A DNA stretch of 64,000 nt from Brachypodius melanocephalos. Lineage: Eukaryota; Chordata; Aves; Passeriformes; Pycnonotidae. Each line of letters opens with the position of its first letter. The stretch's first letter is position 1. The translations under genes were made by a program, and so were the position numbers. Positions 11,401 to 24,310 of the stretch are shown here, one piece after another. A model generated the notes under the pieces. It saw only the letters and a program-made list of their open reading frames with translations. It was not told the origin of the DNA and did not search any database. Where the stretch lies: the NCBI GenBank assembly GCA_013398615.1, contig VZSR01003803.1, positions 11,692,877-11,756,876 of the forward strand. The letters run 5' to 3'.

Positions 11401-13751
11401 CCTATGGTCCTGTAGGCAGTAATTCTTTCTGAGTCTGTAAAGGCTTTGATGGAGAGTGTCTTCTATTGACTCAGCTGGGCATGCCACTCCCAACCCACAG
11501 GGCTGGTGGCTTCCCTGTTCCAGCCTTTGGAACAATCCTGCTAGAAGCTCATTCTGTTCTGGTGCAGTTACTGGGGTTCCCCTGCTTGTCATTGTGTCTC
11601 TGCTCCTTTGTGTTCATAGGAATGAGCTTTCAGTCACATAGCCTAATCTTTATCTTGTCCATAAGTGCTGTACTCATTTAGGTTCACTTCTTGAAGTTCT
11701 CTGGGGTAAAAAGTCCTTGAATAGCTCTATGACAGTAGTCTTTTAAGTCTAACCCCTTCTGATGATTGCCCTAACTGTGAAAATTTTGTCCACTAATTTC
11801 TGCTAATTCCCTTCTACAGACTTCTTCTTTTTTCTAAATATTGTCATGTGATGCATGCTTTTTGAGCAGGGACACAGTCTCTTTAAATTTATAAGAAATT
11901 TTATTAACTCTTAATAGGCTTTAAATTCCTATGAACAGAGGGAAGGCTTCCTGTCCTAAAGGCACTCAGTCTACTTCCAGAGTAAGCAAGGTGGGGCTTC
12001 AACTGGAAGCGTAGGGGATGGTGTTCTGGGAGAAAGACCATGGGTCCTACTTCAGGTTGGAAAACCTAAGACAAGCCTTTATACCAGAAGCAGGAGTGCA
12101 GGGCAGCTGTCACTGTTTCTTGAATAAAAGCTGTCTCTGATCTACACCAGGAATCCCATGGTCACAAGGAGATGAGGTGTGATACACAGTTTGCCTGAGT
12201 GGATGAGTGAGTGAGTAATGATGATTCCTGATCTGCAAATATCTCCCACATAGGTCAGAGCTTCAGCACCATCCATCCTGTACTGGTAATCCCAGAGGAA
12301 CAGGTCACTCCCTCTGACTGGTTGACGTGCTGGGTCTATGGATGACAGTTTAGTTTCCATGCATTGCAGCTCTTGTGCTTCAGCTCCTACATGATATCAG
12401 ATGACCCAGTGTGGTGTTGCTCCCAAAGGACTATCACTTTAACAATTTAATACCTTCCATATTAAATCAGTGGTGTAAGGTGGCAATGGCTCTGCTAATC
12501 ACACGGACTGAGGCCAAGCATCTTTGACTTCCTCCATTCCAGTGGCAAATTAATCGTTCCCACTAGGGTTTCTGTAACCCTCCAGCCCTCCATCCAAGCA
12601 ACATACAAGAGAAGAAACATTACCTGTGCTACCAGCTCCTCCTGGATTCATCAGTTCAAACTTGGCAGATGTTATCACGGCTTATTTGTCTGGGCAATTC
12701 TTCAAGATAGGCTGAACACAGCAGAACTTATCATACAGGGAAGTTCTTTGTTTAATATTTGCCAGCAGTGCAGGGAGACTTGTTTGCCTGCCCTGAATTA
12801 TCTCAGCAATCACATTTATGAAGGTAATTAAAAATAATGCACCTTTTAAGAAATTATTAGGGATTGCATCTGACCAAAAGTGGAACTTTGTGAAAAACAA
12901 ACCTTGATAGTGGACCATGACTTGTAGGATTCCTTCAGAAATGCAGTGCTAACAGAAGAAAATACCTCTTTGATCAATGTGCCCAAGGGTTCCATGGCAC
13001 AAATCGCAGACAAAGAGCATTCTTTGTCAGTGGAAATTTGTATTGTTTCACACATCAGCATTTTCCAAACAGAAAGGAAATGTAGGAGACAGACTTTATC
13101 AGAGCAAAAGATGCATAGAATCCTAGAAGGAACCATTCCAAGTAACAGATGGAAGAGTGAGGCATGAGAACAAATAATTCACTTGTTTGGTGTCATAGAA
13201 TAAATTTCCATTTGGGGTTTGAGTCTTAATCTCACCTAAAGGCAGTCTAATCCTGCCTAAAGGCAGGTTCTCAGGCAGTTTAGGCATTATCTCTGAAATG
13301 TCAATGAGCATGAATTCACTTTAGTATTTTAGTGGAGCAGGTTACATGTTCCTGTATTTTCCTGACACTTTACTGAGTTAGATGTGCTTCTGTAACTGTG
13401 GCTGTCTAAGATGCCATCTTAGAAGTCTAAAATAGCAAGATTTTCAGAGCTAGATACCTTCTATTCCTCCTGGAATACATGGATGTTTGGGAGGGAAATA
13501 CACTTCTTGTAGTACATCTTATCTAGGTACAGCACAGATCAAGATGTGAGTCACTGCTCTGAGTATAACGTAATATTCCTAACATTTTGAGGGAGGAGAT
13601 AGTTGGCCAAGAGGGGTGAGACAACGATGGCCCTATAGTTCAGGTATACACTGTTTACCAGCGTGGAACACAGAGAGATTAAGAGCTGATGAGATGTGAG
13701 GAAAAGTATAAAAATATCTAATGGTTATAAATATATTATATATAAATAAAT

Positions 13752-13773
13752 ATTTTATATATATATATATATA
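13752..13773 (+). repeat. AT dinucleotide repeat
   Basis: A short TA/AT run inside a wider AT-rich stretch (13,720-13,790). Confidence 0.85.
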
Positions 13774-16700
13774 CAATATTTGTTGAGCAAATACCCAATC
13801 CTTGATTTTTAATACTCTGTTAAGTTAGGAATTTTTTTTTTCCCAGGCTTGTCTTTGAAATTATGTTGTAGGTACTTCTGGAAGATCAGGTCTGAACAGT
13901 TAGGAGAAGTTTTTCTTGTCCCAGATGGGTGTTTCTTTTCTTTACTGAAACTGCCTCTCTGAGTTCATTCAGCTGTGGAGTAGTTTCACTTGCATCATTT
14001 CCACAGAGCCATTTGAATGCCTCACAAAGTGGACCTGTATGTAGATATTTATTTATTTAGATATTTATTTACTTTTCTGTAAGTCCATACATGGATTCTG
14101 ATCACTCAGTTGGGCAAGTTGTTTTTTTCCAAGGTTTGTACAATGTTTTTCTATGCACATATTTATCTCAACAACATAAGGAAAACCCTCATCAAACAAG
14201 GACATCTTCTAAGAGGTTGTCATTTAAGAAATGTCCTTCCCACCATCAAATGAAACCTAGCTGGCTTGATGACATCTTAGAGGATGGAAAGTCACTGCGC
14301 ATTAGTAGGGAGTATCCCAACTCCAGTACTACTCTACCAAAAGAAAAGAGCTTGCAGCAAAAAAAATCAATAGTTTGCATCTATTGAAACTTGCTCTGTA
14401 AAAAACCAAACAGCTGTATCAGCCTCCAGACTAATAGCCTAGGCAATTAAAACAGGCATGGACGGCATCTTGCTTCCAGACTGGTTCCTCAGTTCTCTTA
14501 GGTCCTTGGGTGGCAGCAGAAGGCACAGTTTCTCAGTCACAGGCTGTCTGGGGTTAAAAATCAATTGTTTTCATCTGTGTTTCTCTAAATTTCTAAGTAA
14601 GCACATGAGCACATTCTTCAGGGGTTCTGTGATCTGTGTAGTCACCTACTCAGTTACCAGCATTGGAGAAAAGTCCATGCTGGGTCAAAAATGTAAAAAG
14701 AAATTAGGAATTTTTAGATTGAAACATCTTGGATTTGCAGCTTAGTGCAGTCATAACGGTGTAATGGAGAAGATTTGGAAGTTTGGGGTTGTTTGACTCT
14801 TACTATTTCCCAGAATTTAGGTTTGATTCACCCTCCCTGGGAAGACCAGATCAAAGCTGCCAATGCACAAGTGGTAGAAACTGTCTGAAGGAAAGTCAGG
14901 TTCGTGTTGCTGCTTTAACCACTCTGATCTAACCATTCCCTCAAAACAGCAGTTTCTGATTGCTTCTTCTGACTGCAAGTCTGAGATCTTTGTGAGAACT
15001 GCATGCTGCCAGGGCCTCTGTACTCACCAGTAAATGAACAAAAACTGAATGGCATGGGCATAAAATTCACCCACGGTGTTTACTTCAAAACAGACAATAC
15101 AAATGCAGGCTCTTTAGGTAGCATTTATCATATGACACTCAAAAGATCACAAATGAAGATATAAGTTTTTGCTTTAGATATGTATATACCACAGCCTTTC
15201 TACAAGCTTAGCTAGACAGACCAGACTGTGGAAGCTTGATAATATTTGGAGACATATTTAGCTCAACTGTAAATGCCCTAGACAAATTGGCTTTGCTCAC
15301 CTGTTAGGAATGAAATGAGCTGTGTAACTCATTAGTGTGGAGTTCTTCCAGCCCAGATGTGCAAAGGACAGCAATCTGCTGTGCATCTCATCTAGATACT
15401 ACACAGTGAACAAAGTCCACCTGAAATTTTTCAGTATTCATATTTGGCAAGTATCAGAGCTCCTGATATCATCTACCTTGAACCTGTATTTCACATGCAA
15501 ATACTTCTTGTATGTAAGTGCCACTTTTTGCAGAACACTTAGAAAGATTCCCAGGAATCACCTGTAATCATTTTCCATTGATAACTGCAAGAAATTGACT
15601 GATTTCAGCTTTATGAGGGTTCATTTATCATTATCATTATGAACACAGTTTTATTTTAATTGCTACTTAAAGGAGCAACTAGTCAAGCACAAACTATCTT
15701 CAGTTTGTTTTAAGAAGAGCTGGTTAAAGTACAAGGGAGAAGTGTACAGGAGTCAGAAGGGAGCACACTCAGATATACATGCAGACATAGAATCGCTGTG
15801 TCCCAGGGACTGACTGGACTGCCTGAAAGGTCCCTGGAGAGAAGAAATTCTTGGAGCAGGTGGCATCTTGCAGCTTCAGCTCAGCATGCATAGCAAGATA
15901 AATCCCTCTTGCAGCTCTTGACTATGTCTTTTACATCTTCTGGACTGCCAGGCCACATCTTTGCTAGAAGATTCTGTGGTCATCTGGATCTGTTCCCCAG
16001 GGCCAGCCACTCGTTCACATCCCAGACAAACTCATTTTGGGGCTTGGAGGCATCATCTCCCAAGCAGTGCATGCAACCCCTCTTTTGACTTCACCCTGCC
16101 CTTGGTTTCACTCATCCACTCTGTGGAGCTGCAAGATCTACCCAAGCCTATGAGGGAAATCTACCTGTCTCACAGTGGTGACCAAGTAACACATTACAGC
16201 AACAATACCGGACTCAGGCAATGAGAATACTCATCACAGCAAATTGCCCCAAAGTCTTACAGAGGACATGTGGTTTCAGATATGCCTCTAACCAGCCACA
16301 GGTACTTAGGGGTTAGATGGACTTGTGCCCAACATGGACAAAGGAAAACAGGCTGTGTGGGAAAAAAAAAAAAAGTCACCCATCTCCTGTCCCTGTCCTT
16401 TTCCCTGTCAAAGTGCCTATTCATATCAGCTGACCTTCTGCCAGCAACAACCTACTTCCCAGATATCCCAGCCTACTCAGCTGGGTTTTCAGGCTCACTG
16501 CCTACAGCTTCCTCACCCCAGCCCAAACTACAGAAGAAACTGATGCAATTCTGTTTACCAAAAGTACAACGATTTCCTTTTTTTTTTCTCTAATGCCCTT
16601 ACCAGCCATCTGAGAACTGTTAGTGTTTGTTACCCCATGTGGTTCTGAGACTTAAAAGAAATCTGAGGAATCTATTGCTCAGCAGATTTATCATAACTTG

Positions 16701-17159
16701 ATAGTCAGCTGAAGATCCCAGGAGGGCGAAGAAATTTCTCTGATGCAGGAATCTCTTCTGACACAATTCTTCTATTATTTTGGGTAGAGGCACTTGCACC
16801 AAGGCCAAATACATGCAGTTTGTTCCACTGGGAAACAAAGAGTGTATGTCCGTGTCATTTCCAGTATTATGTCCTTTCTCTTGGCAGTTCGTATGATTCT
16901 CTCTGGGGATATCTAGATTGCTAACTCTCCTTTTCCCTTTTGCCACTTTAGCAGCACATCATTACAACCTGGCACTTGTTCCTCTCTTATCTGTTGTCCT
17001 GCCCAGTTCCCACCCCACTGGACACCTTCCTTTCCAGGTCCGTGCCCTTTTTTCACCTGCCGATCTGGTTGCTCTACACCTCCCCCAGTATTTCCTTTCT
17101 GCTCCCAATTTCTTTGCAAAAGTCATGCTTTAACAGTCTCTCCCTCACGGTTTTTCATG

Positions 17160-18025
17160 CGGGCCTGGCGCCCTGCCCCAGCATGCCCCTTCTCCCGGCC
17201 CAACCCTGCACTTGTTGCCCGCGGGGGCATCTGGACGCTGGGCAGGGGCTCTAGCCCCAAGACAGTGTTCCCTCGGTGCGGCGGAGGAGGGCCCGTCTGG
17301 CCGCGCACATGACGGCACGGTGGGAGGGCGGCCCTGGCGGGCGGCTCGGCCGCGCCACCGCCCAGCGGGCGGCAGAGGTGGCACCGGCGAGCACCGGCGG
17401 CGGCGCCACGGCCGGGGCGGCGGCAGCAGCGGGAGCAGCCGGGGTAGCAGGGGCGCGGAGCCGGGGCCGGAGCGGGGCGGCGCGGTGCTGAAGGGACAGC
17501 GCCCGCCCCGCCCCGCGTCGCCCGGGCAGCCGGCGGGGACCACGGCGCGGAGCCCCGAGAGCGGGGCGGGGGCACCCGGCTCCCGGCCCCTGCCCGGAGC
17601 GGCGGGCGCGGGGGCTCCGTGCTGCCCCCGCGGGAGCGGCGCCCCGGGCCCCGCGCAGCGCCCGCCGCCGCCCGCCCGCCGCGCCGATGCCGGGCGTGGG
17701 GGCGATCGGGGCGCGGTGCAGGCACCGGCCGCGCAGGAGCCCCAGGAAAAGCCCCAAGGCGGAGCCGGGCCAGGCCGGGGCCGCCATGGACGCGGCGATC
17801 TGGATCTACCAGTTCCGGCTGATCGTGCTGGGCGACTCCACCGTGGGCAAGTCCTGCCTCTTGCACCGCTTCACCGAGGGCCGCTTCCCGGGGCCGCTGC
17901 ACTCCGACCCCACCGTGGGGGTGGACTTCTTCTCCCGGCTGGTGGAGATCGAGCCCGGCAAGAGGGTCAAGCTGCAGCTCTGGGACACGGCGGGGCAGGA
18001 GCGGTTCAGGTACAGGACCTGGCAT
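17160..18025 (+). promoter_or_regulatory. RAB39A: CpG island over the RAB39A promoter and first exon
   Basis: Base composition switches abruptly from AT-rich to very GC- and CpG-rich near 17,160 and back just after the exon 1 donor. It contains several GGGCGG-type Sp1 boxes (around 17,416, 17,472 and 17,562) and no convincing TATA box, as expected for a broadly expressed vertebrate promoter. The transcription start cannot be placed from sequence alone. Confidence 0.85.
17786..18009 (+). CDS. RAB39A: RAB39A coding exon 1
   Basis: Encodes residues 1-74 plus two bases of codon 75: the P-loop, switch I and switch II. The donor is AG|gtacag. The exon is very GC-rich because it lies in the CpG island. 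The loop before switch I reads GRFPGPLHSDPT, shorter than in human RAB39A as I remember it. Confidence 0.95.
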
Positions 18026-21000
18026 CTTACCCACACCCCCTCCCGCTCCCCAAACCTGCCGACCTCTGGGCACACCCTGCTGCCCGCCCGGCTCTGTACC
18101 CTCCTCATCCGACACATCTCCGTCTCCACGGACCTTGTCTTGCCCCCCAGCACATTTCCCTGCACCCATTTGGTTGCTGTGCCCCAAAGAGTCCTCCACC
18201 CCATTGCCTGCCAGTGGTCCTAGCCCTGTGGCCCACCATCCTTCTTTCCCCACTGCCCACAAGTTCCTTCCCCACCCTTTCCCTTCAGACACACCAGGGA
18301 ACAGCTACCCTTCTCCTCCCAGCTCTCACTATAGGGTAACAAGTGGCTTTGTTTTATTTCTTCTTCCCTCCCTCATCTTTCCCTGAAGTCCTGGACCTAA
18401 CATAGCAATTCCTCTTCCACGTTTTTTTCTTTCTTTGCTGCAAGAGGCCTCTGCCTAACTCTGCATTTCTAACTTTGTCATCACTTCCGAACTCATCCTT
18501 CCCTGCAGTATTTAGCTTTGCCATTAACTCTCCCATGCAATCTGGAGACCAGGCCACCTCCCATCTCTTCCTCTTTGCAGCACAGCAACACCGTCTGCAC
18601 CAGTGCAGCCGTGGCAGTGTGGAAGCCACTGGGCAGCCAGCTACAGTCCCTTACTAGTGTCTTATCTGCCTTCTGCATCTGCTGTGCACTGGTTGTTGCC
18701 AGGGTTCTTCACTAATACTGCTGCCATTTATAATGCAGCTAAACTGAGCATCAAATAGTCTCCTCTCTCCCCTCTGTTACAAACAGCAGCAAAGCCACCC
18801 TCTTTCCCCCCTCAGAAAAGTCTCAGTCATTTCCCGGTTTACAAGTTGATACTGTCACTCACTCATTCTTGTGTCTCTGTTGTATCTGTAGTGCTTGCCA
18901 TTTCAGGCAAGTTGTGCATGGATTTTAGGTTGGATTTGGGGTTCAATAGGTATGAATTCATGGCACGGGCCAACGCACAGCCCATCTCCATGTACCTGAC
19001 CCACACCTGTTGTTACTGGAATGCCAGCAGGAGGATTGAAATGGGCGCCTTCACTGGCCAGAATCAATTCCTCTGCACTCCCTGTCTTCTGTTGCAACAG
19101 TTGTGCAGGTTCCCACCCTCAGCTGAAGAGGTGGGATTGCACTGTTTTACTGGGGGACAACACTTTCTTTTTCTTTATAATAAGCATTACAGTGAAACAA
19201 CAAGCAGCTTTCCTGGGTTTGCATGAGTCACAACTTCAGATGTATTTTGCAGGTAGGCTTCTGAAGGATTAGCAAAGAAATTAACAGCGTTAATGGAAAG
19301 CTCTTAGCTTTTTTCACCCTCTTTGTGCATTCCAGATAGAATGTAGAATACTTGTAAATAAGTGACTAAGAGTGTATAATCTCTTTATTTTGAATTTGCT
19401 GACAAATAGCCAGGATGGGCAATGACAAGACACTTGACTGAAAGAAATGCAAATGCACAGAATCTTGCATACATTTAAAATCAAATTATGGCAGTCCTTT
19501 AACCCGGGAATGTTCAGGGAATATGTACTGATGAGTCATGCAGTCAGCTGCTCTTAAATTTACCTCTCTGTTTTTTCTAATACTCAGAAGGTACAACTTG
19601 AAGAAAGTACTTTTAAATATTTGCGTTTGTTTTTCTGCTAAGAGTTTCCTGTCAGTTGGTGTACTAAATATCGTAGTGTTTATTGTATAGTCTGGTTTAC
19701 ATTTAGTCAAATAAATTATAAATATTTTGCAACATTACACCACAGGTTACAATGTTGCATTCTGTTCTCTGCTAATGGAGAACACTACATATCACAAGCA
19801 AAGATGATCTTAGGAAGAGCTAATTACTCCAAGAAGTTGTCTAATACTGGGGAACACCAAGCAGTTTGCAGTTCTGGTTTCCAGTTCTGCTCTGACTCAC
19901 TTGCATTGGGATTTTAGAGGACGTAAAACCTGTCTTTAAAGCTCCCCGGGGAGTTCCCTGCATGCAGGGCAAACTACTGGCGGCATAATAACCCCCTTCT
20001 TTTGGTCCCAGGCATTAGGGACATTCCCAGGGGAAAAGGAAGGCGTGACACACCTGCCATCACACTCTTTTGAAAGGTGTCATGTATTTCCTTGGAGGAA
20101 TTATTTGGGAAAAATTCTTACATGTCTCTAGTTCATTGATGATTCTGTATTTGAACTGGATTTCATGCATTGACTTAGAAATCATCTTCAACATGCCCTG
20201 AAATAGCAGCTATTGAATATATTTATTTTGACATCAGTCAGGCATCACTAAGCAGAATCTCCCATTGTCTGAGGTGCCACATGGACAATAACAACATAAT
20301 CAGTAACACCTTTAACATCTTACTAGAACAAGAACCTACAGACTTGCTTAGTATAGACTCAGGTCTGTAATGCAGATTAACATGAATGAAGGGCACATCT
20401 TCAGTTTCTTTCTGTCTTCTGATCAGTCATTTAGAGCAATCTGCTACTTTGTCTGCATTTTACATCATCTACTTTGCTATGGATTTTGTTTGTTTAATTT
20501 TCCTGTATTTAAATCCAATAGTATATTTAAATCATAAAACCTCCAATGCCATAAAATGCTTGGTAGTGGTGCTAAGACTGAGAGTTCATTTCAGTAGGGG
20601 CAAAATATTGTGGGGATGCTTCCATTAACCCATTTTTTAGTAGACAAGGATATTAGATACACTCTGTTTCTAGTACATCTTCAAAATAAAACACTATCCT
20701 ATTCTTTTTCAGTAAGCAATATGTCTTTTCAAAATTAATACCATTACAATGCAGTCTTTAGTCATAGTATAAAAATAACTCTTCAAAATTAAATAAAGCT
20801 TTTAGTGAAAGTTTGGTTCATCTGGTAAAGGTCAGTAAGATCATAATGAAAAAAAAAAACACTGACTGACTTGAAGCCTCCCTAAAGCCATAGTCTGATA
20901 TGATTATACAAAGAATCATAGCATCATAGAATATCCTGGATTGGAAGGAACCCACACAGATTATCAAAGTCCAGCTCCTGGCCCTGCACAGGAGGACCCC

Positions 21001-24000
21001 AAGAATCACACCACGTGCCTGAGAACATTGTCCAAACATTGCTTCTGAACTCTGACAAGGCTGGTGCTGGGACCACTTCCCTGGGGAGCCTGTTCCAGTG
21101 CCCAAACATCCTCTGGGTGAAGAACCTTTTCCTAATACCCAACCTAAACCTCCCCTGACACAGCTTCAGGCCATTCCCTCAGGTCCTGTCAGTGGTCACC
21201 AGAGAGAAGAGATCAGTGCCAGCCCCTCCCTCCTCTTCCCCTCACAAGGAAGCTGCAGATGGCAATGGAGCCTCCCCTCAGTCTCCTCCAGGCCGAACAC
21301 ACCGAGTGACCTCAGCCACTCCTCATATGGTTTCCCCTCAAAGCCTTTCACCATCCTCGTTGCCCTCCTTTGGACNNNNNNNNNNNNNNNNNNNNNNNNN
21401 NNNNNNNNNNNNNNNNNNNNNNNNNNNNNNNNNNNNNNNNNNNNNNNNNNNNNNNNNNNNNNNNNNNNNNNNNNNCAGGGTTGTCCCTGCTGGCTGCCAG
21501 GGCACTGCTGGCTCATGAAGTGTAAGAAGATTTTAGAAAACTATATAACATGATATCATATGAACTGACATTTATTTAAAATTTTGTATTGCTTTTTTTA
21601 TTGAGTTGCTGTTTTCTAAAGCCTCTTTGTTATAGGAGTTTTTTTGGTTTTTTTTTTTTTTTTGTAATGAGAAAACTAGTTTCAAATTATACATACCAGA
21701 AGTACAGAAAAAATTACTGTTGTCCAATATATTCACTCAGTTTTTGTGATGTACAGTACAAAGTTACAGGATACTTTTTAGTCATCTCCATTAAAAGCAA
21801 TACATACACATAATTCAATATAATGGCTTAGATAATTAGCTACTGTAAATTAGCATATCTCTGCAGAAGGGACTTGCAAGAGATGAGAGTACTGACTCCT
21901 GTGTATAAGCATCCAAAAACACACAGAGGGCTGTGTTTCAGTACTCCAGTTCACAGATACACGATATAACATCTTTTTATATAGAAACATTTGGCAGATG
22001 ATGCATTGCATTTTCAACGCTAACCTACTTTCTTTCCTGGCTAATGCATTTCTTTGTTTTCAAGGTTTGGGGTGGGAGCAGGGTTGTTTGGTTTTTTTTT
22101 GGGGGGGGGTTGTTTTGTTTTTTCTTTTTTTAATACAAGTAGGTTGTGTTAGCTTTCACTTCTCCGTGTCAAATCCCATTTTCGTCATCCACATTTGCTC
22201 TTGATAGAACTACCTGAATTATTCTTTCTGCCTTTATTTGTGTTTGCAGACACTCTAGAGGAAAAAGAAATGGTTAAGAAAACCAGAAACAGATCTTTAT
22301 GGCACCTGTATTTAATACTTCACAAAACATGACACCTCTCACTTATGGTCTTAAACAATTTTGTGAAAGAGTGTGCCATTTTTCACATCCAGGCCTTTTG
22401 AATTAATCTGAGGTTAAGATCCTGTTGTCTTCACACTCAGAGAGACACTGCATGGCCTCTATTGCTGGGAATGTAGAAAAGCATTAGGAGAAACAGTCCC
22501 TCCCTCTTATCTAAATAAAACCATTTCAGATGCTGTTTGCTGTGGCTAAATGAATTTAGATACGCCAAGAAATCTAAGTCTTCTTTATCTGTGCACTTAC
22601 CTATCTGTAAGAGGACTGTTGCTGCTAATAATACCTCTGTGTCCAAACTGGTATCAAAAACTCTATGAAATGTGATGAACTGAGAACTGGAGGGAGCTTC
22701 TGTTATAGAAAGTTGTGCTGTTGTGTACAGTTCATCCTGCTTCCTAAAGTTCTGAGGTTTTGGCATCAGCATCCTCTTCATAATCATGAGATAAAACTGA
22801 ATCAGTTCTTAGCTTAGGTTATGATTTCAAATAATGACTGTTTAGAGATTATGCTTCTCATTTCATGTGGAGAATACTTATAGATACACTAGTTATATAT
22901 TTATGCCAGCAACAAGCACTTGTGTACATTCCTTGGTAGGCTGTCACTTCCTTTAAAATGTCTCTTCTCACCTTCTCCATTCTCTCCTACTGCTCATGAT
23001 TAGAGACTTAAAACAATTCTTTAGTTCCTGCTCTCTCTACATTCTAACTTTTTTTCCTTGTTCTAGAGCACATTAAAACTTTTTTCAACCAGAAGATTTT
23101 TCTACTTCCAAAATTCCTTCCAGTGAATGTTCTGAAGCTTAGAGGGCTCAAAAGTAGAAAATAACGCTTTCCAGCCCTCATGCAAAAAAAATTGTAAATG
23201 TATAAAATATAAAGAGCTTTTGAACCTCTGTGCTGGAGGTAGACATGTTCCTTACCTGTAATAATTGTGTGTTTGCTCAGCTCACTCAAAACTTTTGGGC
23301 AGTTTTGTTCAGGGAGTTTCCTTTCTCTGCCTGCTACCTGTTGACTTCTGCAAGCACAAAGAGTTATGATTTTCTATATATCTACATTCTTTTAATGGAT
23401 GTTTCTGCAAGGAATGCAAAAGGATATGCTTGAACACTGGCAAGCTTGGGCTCCAGGTTTCTTGACATATGTGACATATGTGAAATACACATTTCAGTCT
23501 GAAATAGTTGATGAGAACAAAGTGAAGTGCATGTTTATATGAAGCTGAAGGACTCAGACTTTACACCAAAAGTATCTATCTTTTCTTCTGTGAACATGTA
23601 CCACAGTTTGCTAATAAAGACCACTTTACAGGATAATTCGGCATTCAATATTTGCCCTATAGGTGCTGGGTTCAGGAATGTTTAGAAAGTGAATTTTGAA
23701 TGTAGGAAAAAAAATAGTAGTCTAGTAGATAGATTAATAAATTTCAATCAGCTTTTAAAAAGGAAAGTTATTTAATAAAACTTATAAAAGATAAAACCAC
23801 ATTGCCATATGGAAAAGTAATCACTTATGAATAAAGTGAAAATGCACTTTAATTTTCTTTTTTCTTTTTTTTTCCCTTCATAGATCAATAACACGCTCTT
23901 ATTATCGCAATTCTGTGGGTGGCCTACTAGTGTTTGACATCACAAATCGACGATCTTTTGAACATGTGAAGGACTGGCTGGAAGAAGCAAAAATGCACGT

Positions 24001-24310
24001 GCAGCCCTTTCAGATTGTGTTCCTGTTAGTAGGACACAAGTGTGACTTAGTGTCACAGCGTGAGGTTACGAGAGAAGAAGCTGAAAAACTGTCATCTGAC
24101 TGTGGTATGAAATATATAGAAACTTCAGCAAAAGATGCCACAAATGTTGAAGAGTCCTTTACAATTCTTACACGAGACATCTATGAACTTGTAAAAAATG
24201 GAGAAATCTCAATACAAGATGGATGGGAAGGTGTCAAGAGTGGCTTTGTTCCAAACGTTGTACATTCATCAGAAGAAGCTGTAAAGCCCAGGAGACAGTG
24301 CATCTGCTGA
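17786..24310 (+). CDS. RAB39A: RAB39A, Ras-related small GTPase Rab-39A (join 17786..18009, 23884..24310)
   Basis: Two coding exons join to 216 codons plus stop; human RAB39A is 217 aa as I recall. Visible in the protein: P-loop GDSTVGKS (residues 16-23), switch I Thr43 in DPTVGVDFF, switch II WDTAGQE (66-72), HKCD (126-129, the base-recognition motif with H in place of the usual N), ETSAK (154-158), and a C-terminal CIC (214-216) for double geranylgeranylation. Rab39A is known to act in endosome, phagosome and lysosome traffic and autophagy. The start is the ATG in a gccgccATGG context. The intron is 5,874 bp, GT-AG, phase 2, placed between the codons of the RF-R/S junction as in the family. 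An in-frame ATG 99 bases upstream would add 33 residues of low-complexity sequence and is considered unlikely. RAB39B is excluded by the match to the RAB39A tail (VKSGFVPN followed by HSSEEAVKPR) and by the CUL5 neighbour. Confidence 0.95.
20911..21515 (-). mobile_element. CR1 LINE 3' portion, reverse orientation, with internal gap
   Basis: It begins with the CR1 3' terminus in reverse ('atcatagcatcatagaat'). It is well preserved through the conserved 3' UTR and the end of the reverse-transcriptase frame, with landmarks 'ctctgggtgaagaac', 'ctcatatgg' and 'ccctcctttgga'. It continues on the far side of the gap with 'tggctgccagggcac'. It is non-coding, inserted antisense in the RAB39A intron, and closely resembles the copy at 38.2-39.0 kb. 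Confidence 0.95.
21376..21475. other. Assembly gap, 100 N
   Basis: Exactly 100 N inside a CR1 copy, so the missing material is probably CR1 sequence and its true length is unknown. Confidence 1.
23884..24310 (+). CDS. RAB39A: RAB39A coding exon 2 with stop
   Basis: The acceptor tag completes an AGA codon (Arg75). It encodes residues 75-216: the HKCD and ETSAK nucleotide-binding motifs, the hypervariable tail and the prenylated CIC end, then TGA at 24308-24310. Unlike exon 1, its composition is ordinary and AT-leaning. Confidence 0.96.

Larger units (their letters stand above)
7621..17150. other. Intergenic sequence upstream of RAB39A
   Basis: About 9.5 kb without a recognised gene. Parts at 8,600-9,660, 10,100-11,600 and 15,780-16,560 are richer in GC and pyrimidines and carry open frames up to 168 codons. 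Their translations look like low-complexity cysteine- and serine-rich text, and no splice-flanked exon is visible. I also see no exon of SLC35F2, the expected upstream neighbour in amniotes. Confidence 0.5.
18010..23883 (+). other. RAB39A: RAB39A intron
   Basis: A GT-AG intron of 5.9 kb with acceptor ttcatag. Apart from the CR1 copy at 20.9-21.5 kb and short T- and G-homopolymers (21,640-21,663 and near 22,090-22,110) I recognise nothing inside it. Confidence 0.9.

Noticed and set aside
13235..13285. Short direct and inverted repeats of 'cctaaaggcag'
   Set aside because: Only two 11-bp copies with partial inverse matches; too little to call an element.
17123..18292. 389-codon open frame on the minus strand, the longest in the window
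   Set aside because: It lies antisense to the RAB39A promoter and exon 1 in a CpG island, where stop codons are rare. Its translation is Pro/Ala/Gly/Arg-rich filler, and the opposite strand holds the real exon.
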